64,000 nucleotides of DNA from Candidimonas nitroreducens (GTDB taxonomy: Bacteria > Pseudomonadota > Gammaproteobacteria > Burkholderiales > Burkholderiaceae_B), in the NCBI RefSeq assembly GCF_002209565.1, contig NZ_NJIH01000004.1:310001-374000 (forward strand), written 5' to 3'. Under the pieces are notes generated by a model. It did no database searches and was not told the origin of the DNA. It saw only the letters and a list, made by a program, of their open reading frames with translations. Both the position numbers and the translations under genes were made by a program. Shown here in pieces: positions 1-9,574 of the stretch (position 1 is its first letter; each line of letters starts with the position of its first letter).

Positions 1-550
1 CGACACGCACACCATTGAAGGGGGTAAGGTCGCGCGTGGCGGCTTCCCAGGCGGGGCGCGCCTGCCAGACCTTGGCGCGGGCGTTCGGGCCCTGCACGGC
101 GATCATGGCGCAGTCGCGGCGCGGCTGCAGGCTGATGTCGAAATGCCCGGCCGCGGCCACGCGGCGCATCCAGGCCAGGTCTTTGTGCGCGGTGGCGGCG
201 TTGACCACGATGCGCCACTCGTCTTCGGCGAAGAAATAGACGATCAGGTCGTCGACGACGCCGCCCTCGAAATTCAGCATGCACGAATACAGGGCCTTGC
301 CGGGCGCGGTGAGGCGCGCCACGTCGTTGGCCAGCAGGCGGCGCAGGAACGGCCGGGCGCCGGGCCCGCGCAGGTCGATATTCAGCATGTGGGACACATC
401 GAACATGCCGGCGTCGCGGCGCACGGCGTGGTGTTCTTCCAGCTGCGAGCCGTAGGCCAGCGGCATTTCCCAGCCGCCGAAATCGACCATCTTGGCGCCG
501 GCCTCGACGTGGACGGAATACAGGGGGGTGCGTTCGAGCGCAGAGGACAT
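1..550 (-). CDS. gcvT: Glycine cleavage system T protein (aminomethyltransferase), 5' part
   Basis: This is the N-terminal part (about 183 codons) of the T protein, which moves the aminomethyl-derived one-carbon unit from lipoylated GcvH to tetrahydrofolate and releases ammonia. The gene runs off the left edge of the window. Reading from the ATG at 550 gives [20 protein letters not shown], followed by the family hallmarks VDFGGWEMP (about residues 22-30) and MFDVSHM (about 48-54). No upstream ATG fits better. A tandem glycine riboswitch lies directly upstream, which is the usual control of gcv operons and independently supports the call. Downstream gcvH/gcvP genes would lie outside the window, so their presence is not seen. 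Confidence 0.95.
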   Translation of the reverse strand, partial: MSSALERTPLYSVHVEAGAKMVDFGGWEMPLAYGSQLEEHHAVRRDAGMFDVSHMLNIDLRGPGARPFLRRLLANDVARLTAPGKALYSCMLNFEGGVVDDLIVYFFAEDEWRIVVNAATAHKDLAWMRRVAAAGHFDISLQPRRDCAMIAVQGPNARAKVWQARPAWEAATRDLTPFNGVRV

Positions 551-603
551 GGAGACTCCGGACTGAGGTACGACAGTTTCAACAAGAATGTTGCGGATGT
601 CGC

Positions 604-818
604 CCTTCTGTCCTTTTGCCTGAGAGTTGGCTCGCGCAAAGCGAGCATTCACCTTCGGCGCCCGCGCGGCCGCCCCAAGGGCGTGGCGAGTCTCTCCAGA
701 ATACCGCCCTGCCCCGGCCACAGGCCCCGGGCAATACACGGGCGGTACGGGGTGCCTGAGCGATTCTGGGCGAATTGCGCCTTCGGCGGCCGGGCATCTG
801 CCGGCTCTCTCCCGCCGC
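604..818 (-). promoter_or_regulatory. Tandem glycine riboswitch (two aptamers) upstream of gcvT
   Basis: Read on the minus strand there are two consecutive glycine aptamer-like blocks. The first (about 816-740) has GGGAGAG, then CGCCGAAGGCGCAA, then CGCTCAGGCA. The second (about 700-606) has GGAGAG, then GCGCCGAAGGTG, then CTCTCAGGCAAAAGGACAGA, which is the near-invariant 3' half of the glycine riboswitch. Such tandem riboswitches usually turn gcv genes on when glycine is abundant. A TATGCT -10-like hexamer at 845-840 would start transcription just before aptamer 1; I see no convincing -35. The second block ends about 55 nt before the gcvT ATG. Exact stem limits are approximate. Confidence 0.93.
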
Positions 819-1093
819 GTGTAATGACGGCAAGGTGAAAGCATAACCCGAAATCCGGGCCGCCACCAAGCAGAGACCTGCCAGACACTTGCGCTTATGG
901 CTAGGCAGCCACAAACGGCGACGCGGGGGCAGCGCCGCGCCACCCCCAGTGGACAGCGCAGCGTGCATAGGCGCGCAGGGTTTTCTGAAATATCCGAAGC
1001 GGCAATGGATATCTCGGCGCCGCGCACATGGGTGCGCAGACGCCTGCAACCAAGGCGGCACCGGGCACGCGCCGGCGCCTGCACCGGCGCGGC

Positions 1094-2428
1094 TCAACCG
1101 CCCGCGCGCAGCGCCTTGCCGCAGGCCATGCCCGAGGCCCAGGCCCATTGGAAGTTGTAGCCCCCCAGCCAGCCGGTCACGTCCAGCGCTTCGCCGATCA
1201 CATACAGGCCGGGCATGGCCCGCGCCTGCATGCTTTTCTGGTCTATGGCGCGGGTGTCGACTCCGCCGCGCATGACCTCGGCCTTTTTGTAGCCGGCGGT
1301 GCCGGTGGGCAACAGTTCCCAGCGATGGATGCGGGCGGCCAGCGCACGCAGCAGCTTGTCGGGAATGTCGGCCATGCGCATGGCGGCAAGGCTTGCGGCA
1401 GGCGCAGCACCGGCCCTTGCGGTACCCGCCTGGGCGGCGTCGGCCCGGATAGCACCGGGGCGCGCAGCGGCGGCTTGCGCGGCATCGCCCGCGCCACCGG
1501 GGCTCACCCGGATGCCCTCGTCCGCCTGCGCCAGCCATTGTTCTGCCAGGCGGCGCGGCCACAGGGCCGACAGAACCGAATGCAGTTGCTGCCGGTTGCC
1601 CGGCTTGGCGGCCAGCAGCTCCCGCTCCAGGTCGAGCTCCGGCGCCAGATCGAGCACGATCGGCTCGCCCGGGCTCCAGAAGCTGGATATCTGCAGAATG
1701 GCCGGCCCCGACAGGCCGCGGTGCGTAAATAGCAGGTCTTCGAGAAAGCGAGTCGCATGCTTGCCCGGGCCATGGCTGACCCCCGCTTCGAGCGCCACGC
1801 CGCTCAGCGCGCCGTAGGGCTGCCATTGCTGCGCATCGAATACCAGCGGCACCAGCGCCGGGCGCGGCTCGACGATCTTCAGGCCGAACTGGCGCGCCAC
1901 CCGCAAGGCGAAATCGGTGGCCCCGACCTGCGGCACCGCCATGCCGCCGCAGGCCAGCACCAGCTGCGCCGCGCGGATCTCGCCGGCCGACGTGCGCAGC
2001 ACGAACAGCTCGCCATCGCGCGCCACGGACTCTACCGTGCAGGGCATGCGCCAGGCCACGCCGCCCGCATCGCACTCCGCGCGCAGCATGCGGATGACGG
2101 ATTCGCTGGAATCGTTGCAGAACAGCTGGCCCTTGTGCTTTTCGTGCCAGGCGATGCCGTGGCGGCGCAGCAGATCCAGGAAATCGCGCGGCGTGTAGGC
2201 GGCCAGCGCCGAGCGGCAGAAGTTCGGGTTCTGCGACAGGAAGTTGCCGGGGCCCGTGCCCAAGTTGGTGAAGTTGCAGCGGCCGCCGCCGGAAATGCGG
2301 ATCTTCTCGGCCAGCTTGGCGGCATGGTCGAGCAGCGCCACGCGCAGGCCGCGCTGGCCGGCGACCGCGGCGGCCATCATGCCGGCCGCGCCGGCGCCTA
2401 TGACCGCCGCATCGTAGACTTCAGCCAC
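1094..2428 (-). CDS. BaiN/HI0933-family FAD-dependent oxidoreductase
   Basis: 444-residue flavoprotein of the HI0933/YhiN/BaiN family. The N-terminal Rossmann motif VIGAGAAGMMAA (about residues 9-20) binds FAD. The family signature SGGGRCNFTN follows at about 46-55. A third conserved block, VLACGGMAVPQVGATDF, is near residue 160-176, and the C-terminal GLYVIGEALDVTG...GGYNFQWAWASG closes the FAD site. The physiological substrate of most members is unknown, so only the cofactor and fold are secure. An alanine-rich insert at about residues 310-345 looks like lineage-specific padding. The gene follows the decarboxylase by about 50 nt on the same strand and may be read with it. Confidence 0.85.
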   Translation of the reverse strand: MAEVYDAAVIGAGAAGMMAAAVAGQRGLRVALLDHAAKLAEKIRISGGGRCNFTNLGTGPGNFLSQNPNFCRSALAAYTPRDFLDLLRRHGIAWHEKHKGQLFCNDSSESVIRMLRAECDAGGVAWRMPCTVESVARDGELFVLRTSAGEIRAAQLVLACGGMAVPQVGATDFALRVARQFGLKIVEPRPALVPLVFDAQQWQPYGALSGVALEAGVSHGPGKHATRFLEDLLFTHRGLSGPAILQISSFWSPGEPIVLDLAPELDLERELLAAKPGNRQQLHSVLSALWPRRLAEQWLAQADEGIRVSPGGAGDAAQAAAARPGAIRADAAQAGTARAGAAPAASLAAMRMADIPDKLLRALAARIHRWELLPTGTAGYKKAEVMRGGVDTRAIDQKSMQARAMPGLYVIGEALDVTGWLGGYNFQWAWASGMACGKALRAGG

Positions 2429-2431
2429 GCC

Positions 2432-2453
2432 CTAGGGCCTGTTCACAGTAAAA
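2432..2453. repeat. Short intergenic repeat, copy 1 (GCCTGTTCAC type)
   Basis: The sequence CTAGGGCCTGTTCACAGTAAAA lies between the decarboxylase stop and the flavoprotein start. A near-identical copy is at 4755-4776 and a shorter, inverted one at 15018-15032. Next to it, 2461-2472 is a 12-bp palindrome (CGCACCGGTGCG) followed on the minus strand by a T-run, so the region could also act as a weak terminator. Confidence 0.5.
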
Positions 2454-2480
2454 AGGCAGCCGCACCGGTGCGAATAGGCT

Positions 2481-4742
2481 CTAGTCTTCACGGATGCAAT
2501 CGACGTAGTAGCGGATCTCGCCGTCCGCATCGGCTTCTTTGGCCAGGCCGTGGATATCGGTCTCGAAGCCGGGGAAGGCCGCGTTGAACTCGCGCGCGAA
2601 GCGCAGGTAATCGACGATGCGGTGATTGACGCGCTCGCCCGGGATCAGCAGCGGGATGCCCGGCGGATAGGGAGTGAGTAGCACGCCGGTCACGCGCCCT
2701 TCCAAGTCGTCGATGGAGACGCGCTCGACCTCGCGGTGCGCCATCTTGGCATAGGCGTCGGACGGCTTCATGGCCGGCTCCATGTCGCTCAGGTACATCT
2801 CGGTGGTCAGGCGCGCCACGTCGTGCTCGCGATAGGCTTCGTGGATGCGCTGGCACAGGTCGCGCAGGCCCATTTTTTCGTAGCGCCGGTGGTCGCGGCA
2901 GAACTCGGGCAGTATGCGCCATAGCGGCTGATTGCGGTCGTAGTCGTCCTTGAACTGCTGCAGGGCGGTCAGCAGCGTGTTCCAGCGGCCCTTGGTGATG
3001 CCGATGGTGAACAGGATGAAGAAGGTATAGAGCCCGGTCTTCTCGACCACCACGCCGTGCTCGGTCAGGTACTTGGAGACCAGCGCCGCGGGGATGCCGG
3101 TCTCGGCGAAGGTGCCCGAGATGTCCAGGCCCGGATTGACGATGGTGGCCTTGATCGGATCCAGCATGTTGAAGCCTTCGGCCAGGTCGCCGAAGCCGTG
3201 CCATTCCGCGCCCGATTCCAGCAGCCACTCGTCGCGGTTGCCGATGCCGTCGCTTACCAGGCGGTTCGGCCCCCACACCTTGAACCACCAGTCGTTCTTG
3301 CCGAACTCGGATTCCACCTTGCGCATGGCGCGGCGGAAGTCCATGGCCTCGCGGATGCTTTCTTCGACCAGCGCAGTGCCGCCCGGGGGCTCCATCATGG
3401 CCGCGGCCACGTCACAGGACGCAATAATGGCGTACTGCGGCGAGGTCGAGGTATGCATCAGGTAGGCCTCGTTGAATACATTGCGATCCAGCTTGCGCGT
3501 CTTGGACTCCTGCACGATGATCTGCGAGGCCTGCGAAATGCCGGCCAGCAGCTTGTGCGTGGAGTGGGTGGCGAAGATCATCGCCTCTTCGCTGCGCGGG
3601 CGGCCCTGGCCGATGGCGTGCATGTCCTGGTAGAACTCGTGGAAGGCGGCGTGCGGCAGCCAGGCCTCGTCGAAGTGCAGCGTGTCGATCTCGGCGCCCA
3701 GCTTCTGCTTGATCATTTCCACGTTGTAGATCACGCCGTCGTAGGTGCTCTGCGTCAGGGTCAGGATGCGCGGACGCTTGTCCAGTGCCTCGCGCGCGAA
3801 CGGGTTGGCCTCGATCTTGCGGCGTATGCTTTCGGGGTCGAATTCGTCGAGCGGGATCGGGCCGATGATGCCCAGGTGGTTGCGCGTGGGGCGCAGGAAC
3901 ACGGGGATCGCGCCCGTCATGGTAATGGCGTGCAGTATCGACTTGTGGCAGTTGCGATCCACCACCACCACGTCGCCGGAGGCGACGTTGGCGTGCCACA
4001 CCACCTTGTTCGAGGTCGACGTGCCATTGGTCACGAAGTAGCAGTGGTCGGCATGGAAGATGCGTGCCGCGTTCAGCTCGGACTCGGCCACCGGGCCGGT
4101 GTGATCCAGCAATTGGCCCAGCTCGTCCACGGCATTGCAGACGTCGGCGCGCAGCATGTTCTCGCCGAAGAACTGGTGGAACATCTGGCCCACCGGGCTC
4201 TTCAGGAAGGCCACGCCGCCCGAGTGCCCCGGGCAATGCCAGGAATAAGAACCGTCCGAGGCGTACTTGACCAGCTCGCGGAAGAACGGCGGCGGCAGGC
4301 CGTCGAGATAGGCGCGCGCCTCGCGGATAATGTGGCGCGCCACGAATTCCGGCGTGTCCTCGAACATGTGGATGAAGCCGTGCAGCTCGCGCAGGATGTC
4401 GTTGGGAATGTGCTGCGAAGTGCGCGTCTCGCCGTACAGGTAGATGGGTATGTCGGCGTTGCGGAAACGCAGTTCGCCGATGAAGCTGCGCAGGTTCTTG
4501 ATGGCGTTGGCCACGTCTTCGGGCGAATCGACGTCGAACTCTTCGTCGTCGATCGACAAAATGAAGGCGCTGGCGCGGCTTTGCTGCTGGGCGAAGGAAC
4601 TCAGGTCGCCGTAGCTCGTCACCCCCAGCACCTCGACGCCCTCGGCCTCGATGGCTGCCGCCAGGGCACGGATGCCGAAGCCCGAGGCATTCTCGGAGCG
4701 ATAGTCTTCGTCGATGATGACGATAGGAAAACGGAATTTCAT
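2481..4742 (-). CDS. Class I (fold III wing-type) lysine/ornithine/arginine decarboxylase
   Basis: 753-residue PLP-dependent basic amino acid decarboxylase in the LdcC/AdiA/SpeC group. The first ~130 residues form the receiver-like wing domain. The PLP fold follows, with the cofactor-binding lysine in THSTHKLLAGISQ (about residue 395) and upstream FDEAWLPHAAF carrying the PLP-ring aspartate. The C-terminal domain contains TPYPPGIPLLIPGE, typical of the group. The product amine (cadaverine, putrescine or agmatine) cannot be assigned from motifs alone. The gene lies 194 nt downstream of dcd on the same strand. It starts at an ATG at 4742 with a GGAGC Shine-Dalgarno-like sequence upstream. Confidence 0.9.
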   Translation of the reverse strand: MKFRFPIVIIDEDYRSENASGFGIRALAAAIEAEGVEVLGVTSYGDLSSFAQQQSRASAFILSIDDEEFDVDSPEDVANAIKNLRSFIGELRFRNADIPIYLYGETRTSQHIPNDILRELHGFIHMFEDTPEFVARHIIREARAYLDGLPPPFFRELVKYASDGSYSWHCPGHSGGVAFLKSPVGQMFHQFFGENMLRADVCNAVDELGQLLDHTGPVAESELNAARIFHADHCYFVTNGTSTSNKVVWHANVASGDVVVVDRNCHKSILHAITMTGAIPVFLRPTRNHLGIIGPIPLDEFDPESIRRKIEANPFAREALDKRPRILTLTQSTYDGVIYNVEMIKQKLGAEIDTLHFDEAWLPHAAFHEFYQDMHAIGQGRPRSEEAMIFATHSTHKLLAGISQASQIIVQESKTRKLDRNVFNEAYLMHTSTSPQYAIIASCDVAAAMMEPPGGTALVEESIREAMDFRRAMRKVESEFGKNDWWFKVWGPNRLVSDGIGNRDEWLLESGAEWHGFGDLAEGFNMLDPIKATIVNPGLDISGTFAETGIPAALVSKYLTEHGVVVEKTGLYTFFILFTIGITKGRWNTLLTALQQFKDDYDRNQPLWRILPEFCRDHRRYEKMGLRDLCQRIHEAYREHDVARLTTEMYLSDMEPAMKPSDAYAKMAHREVERVSIDDLEGRVTGVLLTPYPPGIPLLIPGERVNHRIVDYLRFAREFNAAFPGFETDIHGLAKEADADGEIRYYVDCIRED

Positions 4743-4754
4743 ATAGCGCTCCTG

Positions 4755-4776
4755 CTAGAGCCTGTTCACACTAAAA
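4755..4776. repeat. Short intergenic repeat, copy 2 (GCCTGTTCAC type)
   Basis: CTAGAGCCTGTTCACACTAAAA lies just upstream of the decarboxylase start and differs from the copy at 2432-2453 at only two positions. The remainder of the dcd-decarboxylase gap (4777-4936) is extremely GC-rich and shows no gene that I can support. Confidence 0.5.
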
Positions 4777-4936
4777 CATCTAAAAGGAAAAGCCGCGGCA
4801 AGCAACGCCGCGGCGCCCGGCCGCCCGCCGACGGCCCGCGAGGCGCACAGCCCCGGCGCGGCCTTGCACGGCACGAATTTGCGCGGAGCCCGCGCGGCCC
4901 GGGCTCCCGCCCCGGCCGTGGCCCGCGCCAGCCGCC

Positions 4937-5500
4937 CTAGGTGCGCGGCAGGGTGACACCCTGCTGGCCCTGGTATTTGCCGCCGCGATCGGCGTACGAG
5001 GTCTCGCAGACCTCGTCGCTTTCGAAGAACAGCATCTGCGCGCAGCCCTCGCCCGCGTAGATCTTGGCCGGCAGCGGCGTGGTGTTGGAAAATTCCAGCG
5101 TGACGTGGCCTTCCCATTCGGGCTCCAGCGGCGTCACGTTGACGATGATGCCGCAGCGCGCGTACGTGCTCTTGCCCAGGCACACCGTGAGCACACTGCG
5201 CGGGATGCGGAAATATTCCACGGTGCGCGCCAGGGCGAAAGAATTGGGCGGAATGATGCAGACGTCGCCGACGAAATCCACGAAAGACTTCTCGTCGAAA
5301 GCCTTGGGGTCGACGATCGTGGAATTGATGTTCGTGAATATCTTGAATTCACGCGCGCAGCGCACGTCGTAGCCGTAGCTGCTGGTACCGTAGCTGACGA
5401 TCCGGCCGCCGTTGGCCGAGCGCACCTGACCGGGCTCGAACGGCTCTATCATGCCTCCGGCCGCCACTCGCCTGATCCAGCGATCGCTCTTTATGCTCAT
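4937..5500 (-). CDS. dcd: dCTP deaminase
   Basis: 187-residue trimeric enzyme that deaminates dCTP to dUTP, feeding dTMP synthesis. The ATG at 5500 ([11 protein letters not shown]) is chosen over an upstream in-frame GTG because an AGGTGA Shine-Dalgarno sits 5 nt before it and the N-terminus is the family standard. Conserved blocks are [12 protein letters not shown] (about 37-48), the active-site region [32 protein letters not shown] (about 108-139, with the catalytic glutamate in the last segment), and the C-terminal [11 protein letters not shown]. Length is normal. In related Alcaligenaceae dcd also lies close to apbC and metG, as here. Confidence 0.97.
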   Translation of the reverse strand: MSIKSDRWIRRVAAGGMIEPFEPGQVRSANGGRIVSYGTSSYGYDVRCAREFKIFTNINSTIVDPKAFDEKSFVDFVGDVCIIPPNSFALARTVEYFRIPRSVLTVCLGKSTYARCGIIVNVTPLEPEWEGHVTLEFSNTTPLPAKIYAGEGCAQMLFFESDEVCETSYADRGGKYQGQQGVTLPRT

Positions 5501-5689
5501 AGTCTTCACCTGATTGCGTGGGCGCCTATTTTAGCCCCGTCCCCGGCCCCGTGCGCGGCGCCCGGCCGGCCCCGGGAACAAAGCCGCCGCCGGGCCGGCG
5601 CGACGGGCCCGGAGCACAGCTACGCGCCGCGATAAAGAGGCATTTTCACGGCCATGCAAGTTCTTCTTTTCGACACAGGCGGGCACCGG

Positions 5690-8600
5690 TCAATCCTTGA
5701 AAAACGTTCTGTACACCAGCGCAATGCCATTTACCGTTCCGGTGCTCAGCTCGGCGCTCAGCCCCTTGGACAGGCGATAGCTCAGGCGCCCCACCGTGCC
5801 GGTCTGGGACAGGGCCTGCTCGATGCTCAGCGTGACCTTGCTCGAGATCTTCTTGCTGGCCCGCACGAACTGCTGTTCCAGAGTGCTGTCGGTGCTGCTG
5901 TTGTTGATGTCGTTGACCACGGTCTGCACCGGCAGCAGGCTGCCCGTGCTGCCCAGCTCGCCCGACTGGATCGAAACCTCGTCCAGGCCCAGCTTGCGGT
6001 ACAGCGGCGCGCCGCCGCCCAGCAGCGAGGTTCCCAGGGACAGCAGCAGCGCGGTGTCCCCGCCGCCCTCGTCCGGCGCCCTGCCCAGCAGCAGCCAGGA
6101 CAGCTTCTCGACGTCGCTGACGTCCGGATACGACACCAGGTCGATGCGCGGCCGCTTGGCCGTGCCCGCCACCCGCACCCCCGCCTCCACCGCCACCCCG
6201 GTGCGCAGGGCCTCGATATTCAGCACCGGGTTGCTGATGTCGCCCTGGAAGGTGATGGTGCCGCGGCGCAGCTGCAAGTGCTGGCCGTAGGCCGAGATCG
6301 CGCCGCCGCGCGTGCGCAGCGCCCCTTCGGCGCTCAGCTTGCCCTGCTCCATGATGATGCGCATGCTGCCCACCAGTCCCGAATCCAGGCCGTAGCCGGT
6401 AATGTAGAAGCGCGGCCCGAGATCCACCTTGAGATCCATGGAAACATCCATGGGCGCGGCCGCGGGAGCTTCCTGGCCGGGACGCAGCACCACCACGTCG
6501 CTGTCCAGCGTCGGCACGCTGCTCAGCATGTCCAGGTCGAACCAGCCGGCATCGGCCTGCAGCGAGCCGGTGATGCCGATGCGCGGAATCTCGACATCGA
6601 TGCGCAGCTTGCCGCTGATCATCGCGTAGCGGTCGGAACGCTGCAGGATGGGATAGCGGTACAGATCTATGTTCACCGCGCCCGCGGACTTCATCAGATC
6701 CCAGGCGCCGCTCAGGGTCAGGCTGCCGTTCTTGGCGTCGGGGCTGGTGTGCACCCATTCGCTGGTGCGCCATTCCTTGGGGTCGACGCGCAGGCTGGCG
6801 GGAAACCTCAATGTGTCCAGCACCAGCCGCCCGCCGTCCAGGTGCGCCTGCAAAGTGCCGTCGAACAGCCGCACCCCGTCGTCGAGCCGCACCAGCTTGA
6901 GCTTGCTGCCATTGATCGTGCCGTGCGTGACCCAGGATCCATCGGCCTTGCGCGCGGCCTTCACGTCGGCATGCAGCGCGCCGCCCAGATCGGTGTCGTC
7001 GCCCGCGAACACGCTCAGCCAGGCCAGGTCGGCCATATCGGCGCGCAGCGTCAGATCCAGCGGCTGCGTGGCGCTGAACTCCAGGCCGCCCTGGGCCGAC
7101 GAGCGCAGCTGGGTATTGGCGCTGGCCGAGATGCTGCCCTTGGAGGCGGTGTCGAGCTTCAATGCCAGATTCAGCCGGCTGAGCGCCGCGCCCGCCTTGA
7201 CCGCCTTCGCGTCCAGCTCCAGCTGGCGCAGCCCCAACGGCAGCGGCGGCGAACCCGGGATCATGATGTCGCCCGACAGGCGCCGGATACGCGCGCCGCC
7301 CTGCAGCGCGCCGTCGAACTTCAGGTTCCAGTCGGCGGCCAGCACCAAATCCGCGCCGCCGCTGCCTGCGCCCTGCTCGACCTTGACGCGCCCGTTGTCG
7401 GGGCCGTGCGCGGCGCCGTAGCGGCTGCGCAGCTCGCGGATCAGGCGCGACGTAATCGCCAGCTTGGCTATCGAACCGCGCGTTTCCCAGCGCCCCGGGG
7501 CCAGGCGCGTGTCCTCGTGGCGCAGGTCGAAGCCCAGGCCCGAGGGCAGGCGGAATTCCAGTGTGGCGGCGCCCACCTGCCACTGCCAGGCCGGCGCTTG
7601 CGCCTGCGGCAGCAGGGATATGGGCAGCGCGCCGCGCAGCCGCACACTCGTGCCGGCCTGCTCTACCTCGAAGCGGGTGAGTTCGCCACGCCAGGCCTGC
7701 ACGCCGGCGGCATCGGCCCGCCAGGCGCCTTTGGCGGCCAGCTTTGCCTTGATCGGCGCCGGCGCCGCCTGGGCCGAGGTCGCGCCCGGCCGGGAGAGCT
7801 GCGCAGTCTTGGCGGCTTTGGAAGCCTGCGCGGCCTTGGTGCTTGCCACGGATTTCGCAGGCTGCGTCGATTTCGTAGATTTTGCAGGTTTCGTAGATTT
7901 TGCAGGTTTCGTAGATTTCACGGACTGCGTAGATTTCGCGGACTCCGCGGGCTGCGTAGCTTTGCCGGCCTTGGCGGGCCGGGCAGGCCGGTCGGGCGCC
8001 GGCTGGTAGCTCAGGCTCAGCTCGGTGGAATGCGCGGCGGGCGAACCTTGCACCTGGCCCGACAAGGTCGCGCCGCCCGGCAGCCCCGGCCAGAACGCCG
8101 ACAGCACCGGCGCCTGCATATCGAGCTTCAGGCGGCTATCGGCCAGGCCCAGGGAGCCGGACGCCTGCAAGTGGTTCCTGCCCAAGCGCAGATCCATGTT
8201 CAGGGTCTCCAGCTGCAGGAATTTCCACGATTCCGCGGCAGCGGCCGGCTGTGCCGCCGGAGCGGCGGGCCGAGGCTCGCCGGCCGCCGCGGCCGGGTTC
8301 TGAGTTTTGGCAGGCGCCACCCCCGCCGGCGCCTGCCCGGCCTGTGCTTGCGGCGGCGCCGCCGTGGCCGGCATGGCGGAAGATCCTGCGCCCGAGGCCG
8401 ATGCCGTGTTCACCAGCCGGGTTTCCAGCGTCCCCGACAAGGGCTGGTGATTCCAGCTGGAGCCCGGGCCGAATTGCGCCCGCAGGGCGGCCGACAGCAA
8501 GTCTTTGCGATCAGCCAGGCGCACGTCGAAGTCCATGGTCGAATCCAGCCTGGTGGCGGGAATTACCGGCCCGACCAGGGCCCCCAGATCCAGCTTGCTG

Positions 8601-9574
8601 CTGCGGATGCTGCCCTGCACCCGGTCTTGTGGCTTGCCGTCGACGGCCTCTTCGCTCCAGTCGAGCCGCGCCTGCAGCGCCGAGCCGTCGGGCAGGCCCA
8701 GATCCAGGCTGGCCCGGCGCAGCGGAAAACCGGCGCGCGGGCTCAGGTCGGCATCGGCATCCAGCCGCAAGCCCTGGCCCTGGGCGCCCAGCACCACTTT
8801 CAAGGCATCCAGCGTGCCCTTGAGGTCGGCCGCCACGTCCACCTCGCAGGCCTGGTTCGCCGGGCTTTCCTTATCGCCCTCGGGCAAGGTCGGGACGAAG
8901 TGGCGGGCGCACAGCAGCGTATCGTTGGGCAAGCCTTGGGCATGCAGCTTCAGGCTGCCCTGCATCGGCCAGGGATCCGCCAGGCCCAGCAGCTCGAGGC
9001 GGCCGTCCAGGCGCAGTTCCATCGTGTCGTAGTCCAGGCCCACGTTCAGCACGTCCAGCTGCGCGCCGCCGCCCGACAGGGACAGCGCCGCCGCCACGTC
9101 CTTGATGCCCACCGGCAGCGGCTCGCCGTCCTGGCGGATGTTCAGCTCGCCGACACCGAAGTGCTCCAGCACGATGCCCACCGGCAGCGCCGGCAGGCGC
9201 AGCGGCTCTTGCGAGGGCGGCTCGCCGGTGCTTTCCAGATCCAGGTCGAGGCGGTCGGCGGCCAGCACCCGCACATGCAGCCGGTGATCCAGGAAGGCGC
9301 GCCAGTCCACGTCCAGCTGCAATTGCCGGATGCGCACCGCGGCGCCGGGGAACTTCAGATCGACGTCGCGCACCCGCAAGCCCGACCAGAGCGAGCCGTG
9401 CACGCCATCGATGCGCCCGTCCAGTTGCTGGGCGGCGGTATGCAGCAGCCAGCGCGTGCCCTGCTGCGTACCGGCGCACCAATAGAGGAAGCCCGCCGCG
9501 ACCGCAACCAGCACCAAGACCGTCGGGCCCAGCCCGACCAGCACACGCCGGATCCATCGCAAGGGCCAGCTCAA
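5690..9574 (-). CDS. tamB: Translocation and assembly module inner-membrane protein TamB
   Basis: 1294-residue AsmA/TamB-type protein. One N-terminal transmembrane anchor (about residues 12-32, VLVGLGPTVLVLVAVAAGFLYW) is followed by a very long periplasmic region of beta-rich repeats and the conserved C-terminal TamB (DUF490) domain ending in TGTVNGIALVYRTFFKD. With TamA it helps insert autotransporters and other proteins into the outer membrane and is implicated in lipid transport across the envelope. The start is a TTG overlapping the tamA stop (TTGA), implying translational coupling. Residues about 535-580 are an unusual Lys-Ser-Thr-Pro-Ala low-complexity stretch encoded by 18-bp repeats. 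Confidence 0.93.
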   Translation of the reverse strand: MSWPLRWIRRVLVGLGPTVLVLVAVAAGFLYWCAGTQQGTRWLLHTAAQQLDGRIDGVHGSLWSGLRVRDVDLKFPGAAVRIRQLQLDVDWRAFLDHRLHVRVLAADRLDLDLESTGEPPSQEPLRLPALPVGIVLEHFGVGELNIRQDGEPLPVGIKDVAAALSLSGGGAQLDVLNVGLDYDTMELRLDGRLELLGLADPWPMQGSLKLHAQGLPNDTLLCARHFVPTLPEGDKESPANQACEVDVAADLKGTLDALKVVLGAQGQGLRLDADADLSPRAGFPLRRASLDLGLPDGSALQARLDWSEEAVDGKPQDRVQGSIRSSKLDLGALVGPVIPATRLDSTMDFDVRLADRKDLLSAALRAQFGPGSSWNHQPLSGTLETRLVNTASASGAGSSAMPATAAPPQAQAGQAPAGVAPAKTQNPAAAAGEPRPAAPAAQPAAAAESWKFLQLETLNMDLRLGRNHLQASGSLGLADSRLKLDMQAPVLSAFWPGLPGGATLSGQVQGSPAAHSTELSLSYQPAPDRPARPAKAGKATQPAESAKSTQSVKSTKPAKSTKPAKSTKSTQPAKSVASTKAAQASKAAKTAQLSRPGATSAQAAPAPIKAKLAAKGAWRADAAGVQAWRGELTRFEVEQAGTSVRLRGALPISLLPQAQAPAWQWQVGAATLEFRLPSGLGFDLRHEDTRLAPGRWETRGSIAKLAITSRLIRELRSRYGAAHGPDNGRVKVEQGAGSGGADLVLAADWNLKFDGALQGGARIRRLSGDIMIPGSPPLPLGLRQLELDAKAVKAGAALSRLNLALKLDTASKGSISASANTQLRSSAQGGLEFSATQPLDLTLRADMADLAWLSVFAGDDTDLGGALHADVKAARKADGSWVTHGTINGSKLKLVRLDDGVRLFDGTLQAHLDGGRLVLDTLRFPASLRVDPKEWRTSEWVHTSPDAKNGSLTLSGAWDLMKSAGAVNIDLYRYPILQRSDRYAMISGKLRIDVEIPRIGITGSLQADAGWFDLDMLSSVPTLDSDVVVLRPGQEAPAAAPMDVSMDLKVDLGPRFYITGYGLDSGLVGSMRIIMEQGKLSAEGALRTRGGAISAYGQHLQLRRGTITFQGDISNPVLNIEALRTGVAVEAGVRVAGTAKRPRIDLVSYPDVSDVEKLSWLLLGRAPDEGGGDTALLLSLGTSLLGGGAPLYRKLGLDEVSIQSGELGSTGSLLPVQTVVNDINNSSTDSTLEQQFVRASKKISSKVTLSIEQALSQTGTVGRLSYRLSKGLSAELSTGTVNGIALVYRTFFKD
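7850..7960 (-). repeat. 18-bp tandem repeats inside tamB
   Basis: On the plus strand the unit GTAGATTTTGCAGGTTTC occurs twice perfectly (7875-7892 and 7893-7910), with decayed copies on both sides at the same spacing. They encode repeated Lys-Ser-Thr-Lys-Pro-Ala residues in TamB and keep the reading frame, because 18 is a multiple of three. Confidence 0.8.

Noticed and set aside
2461-2472. Palindrome CGCACCGGTGCG as a strong terminator
   Set aside because: The stem can only be 4 bp with a loop, and the T-run is offset; described only as a possible weak element.
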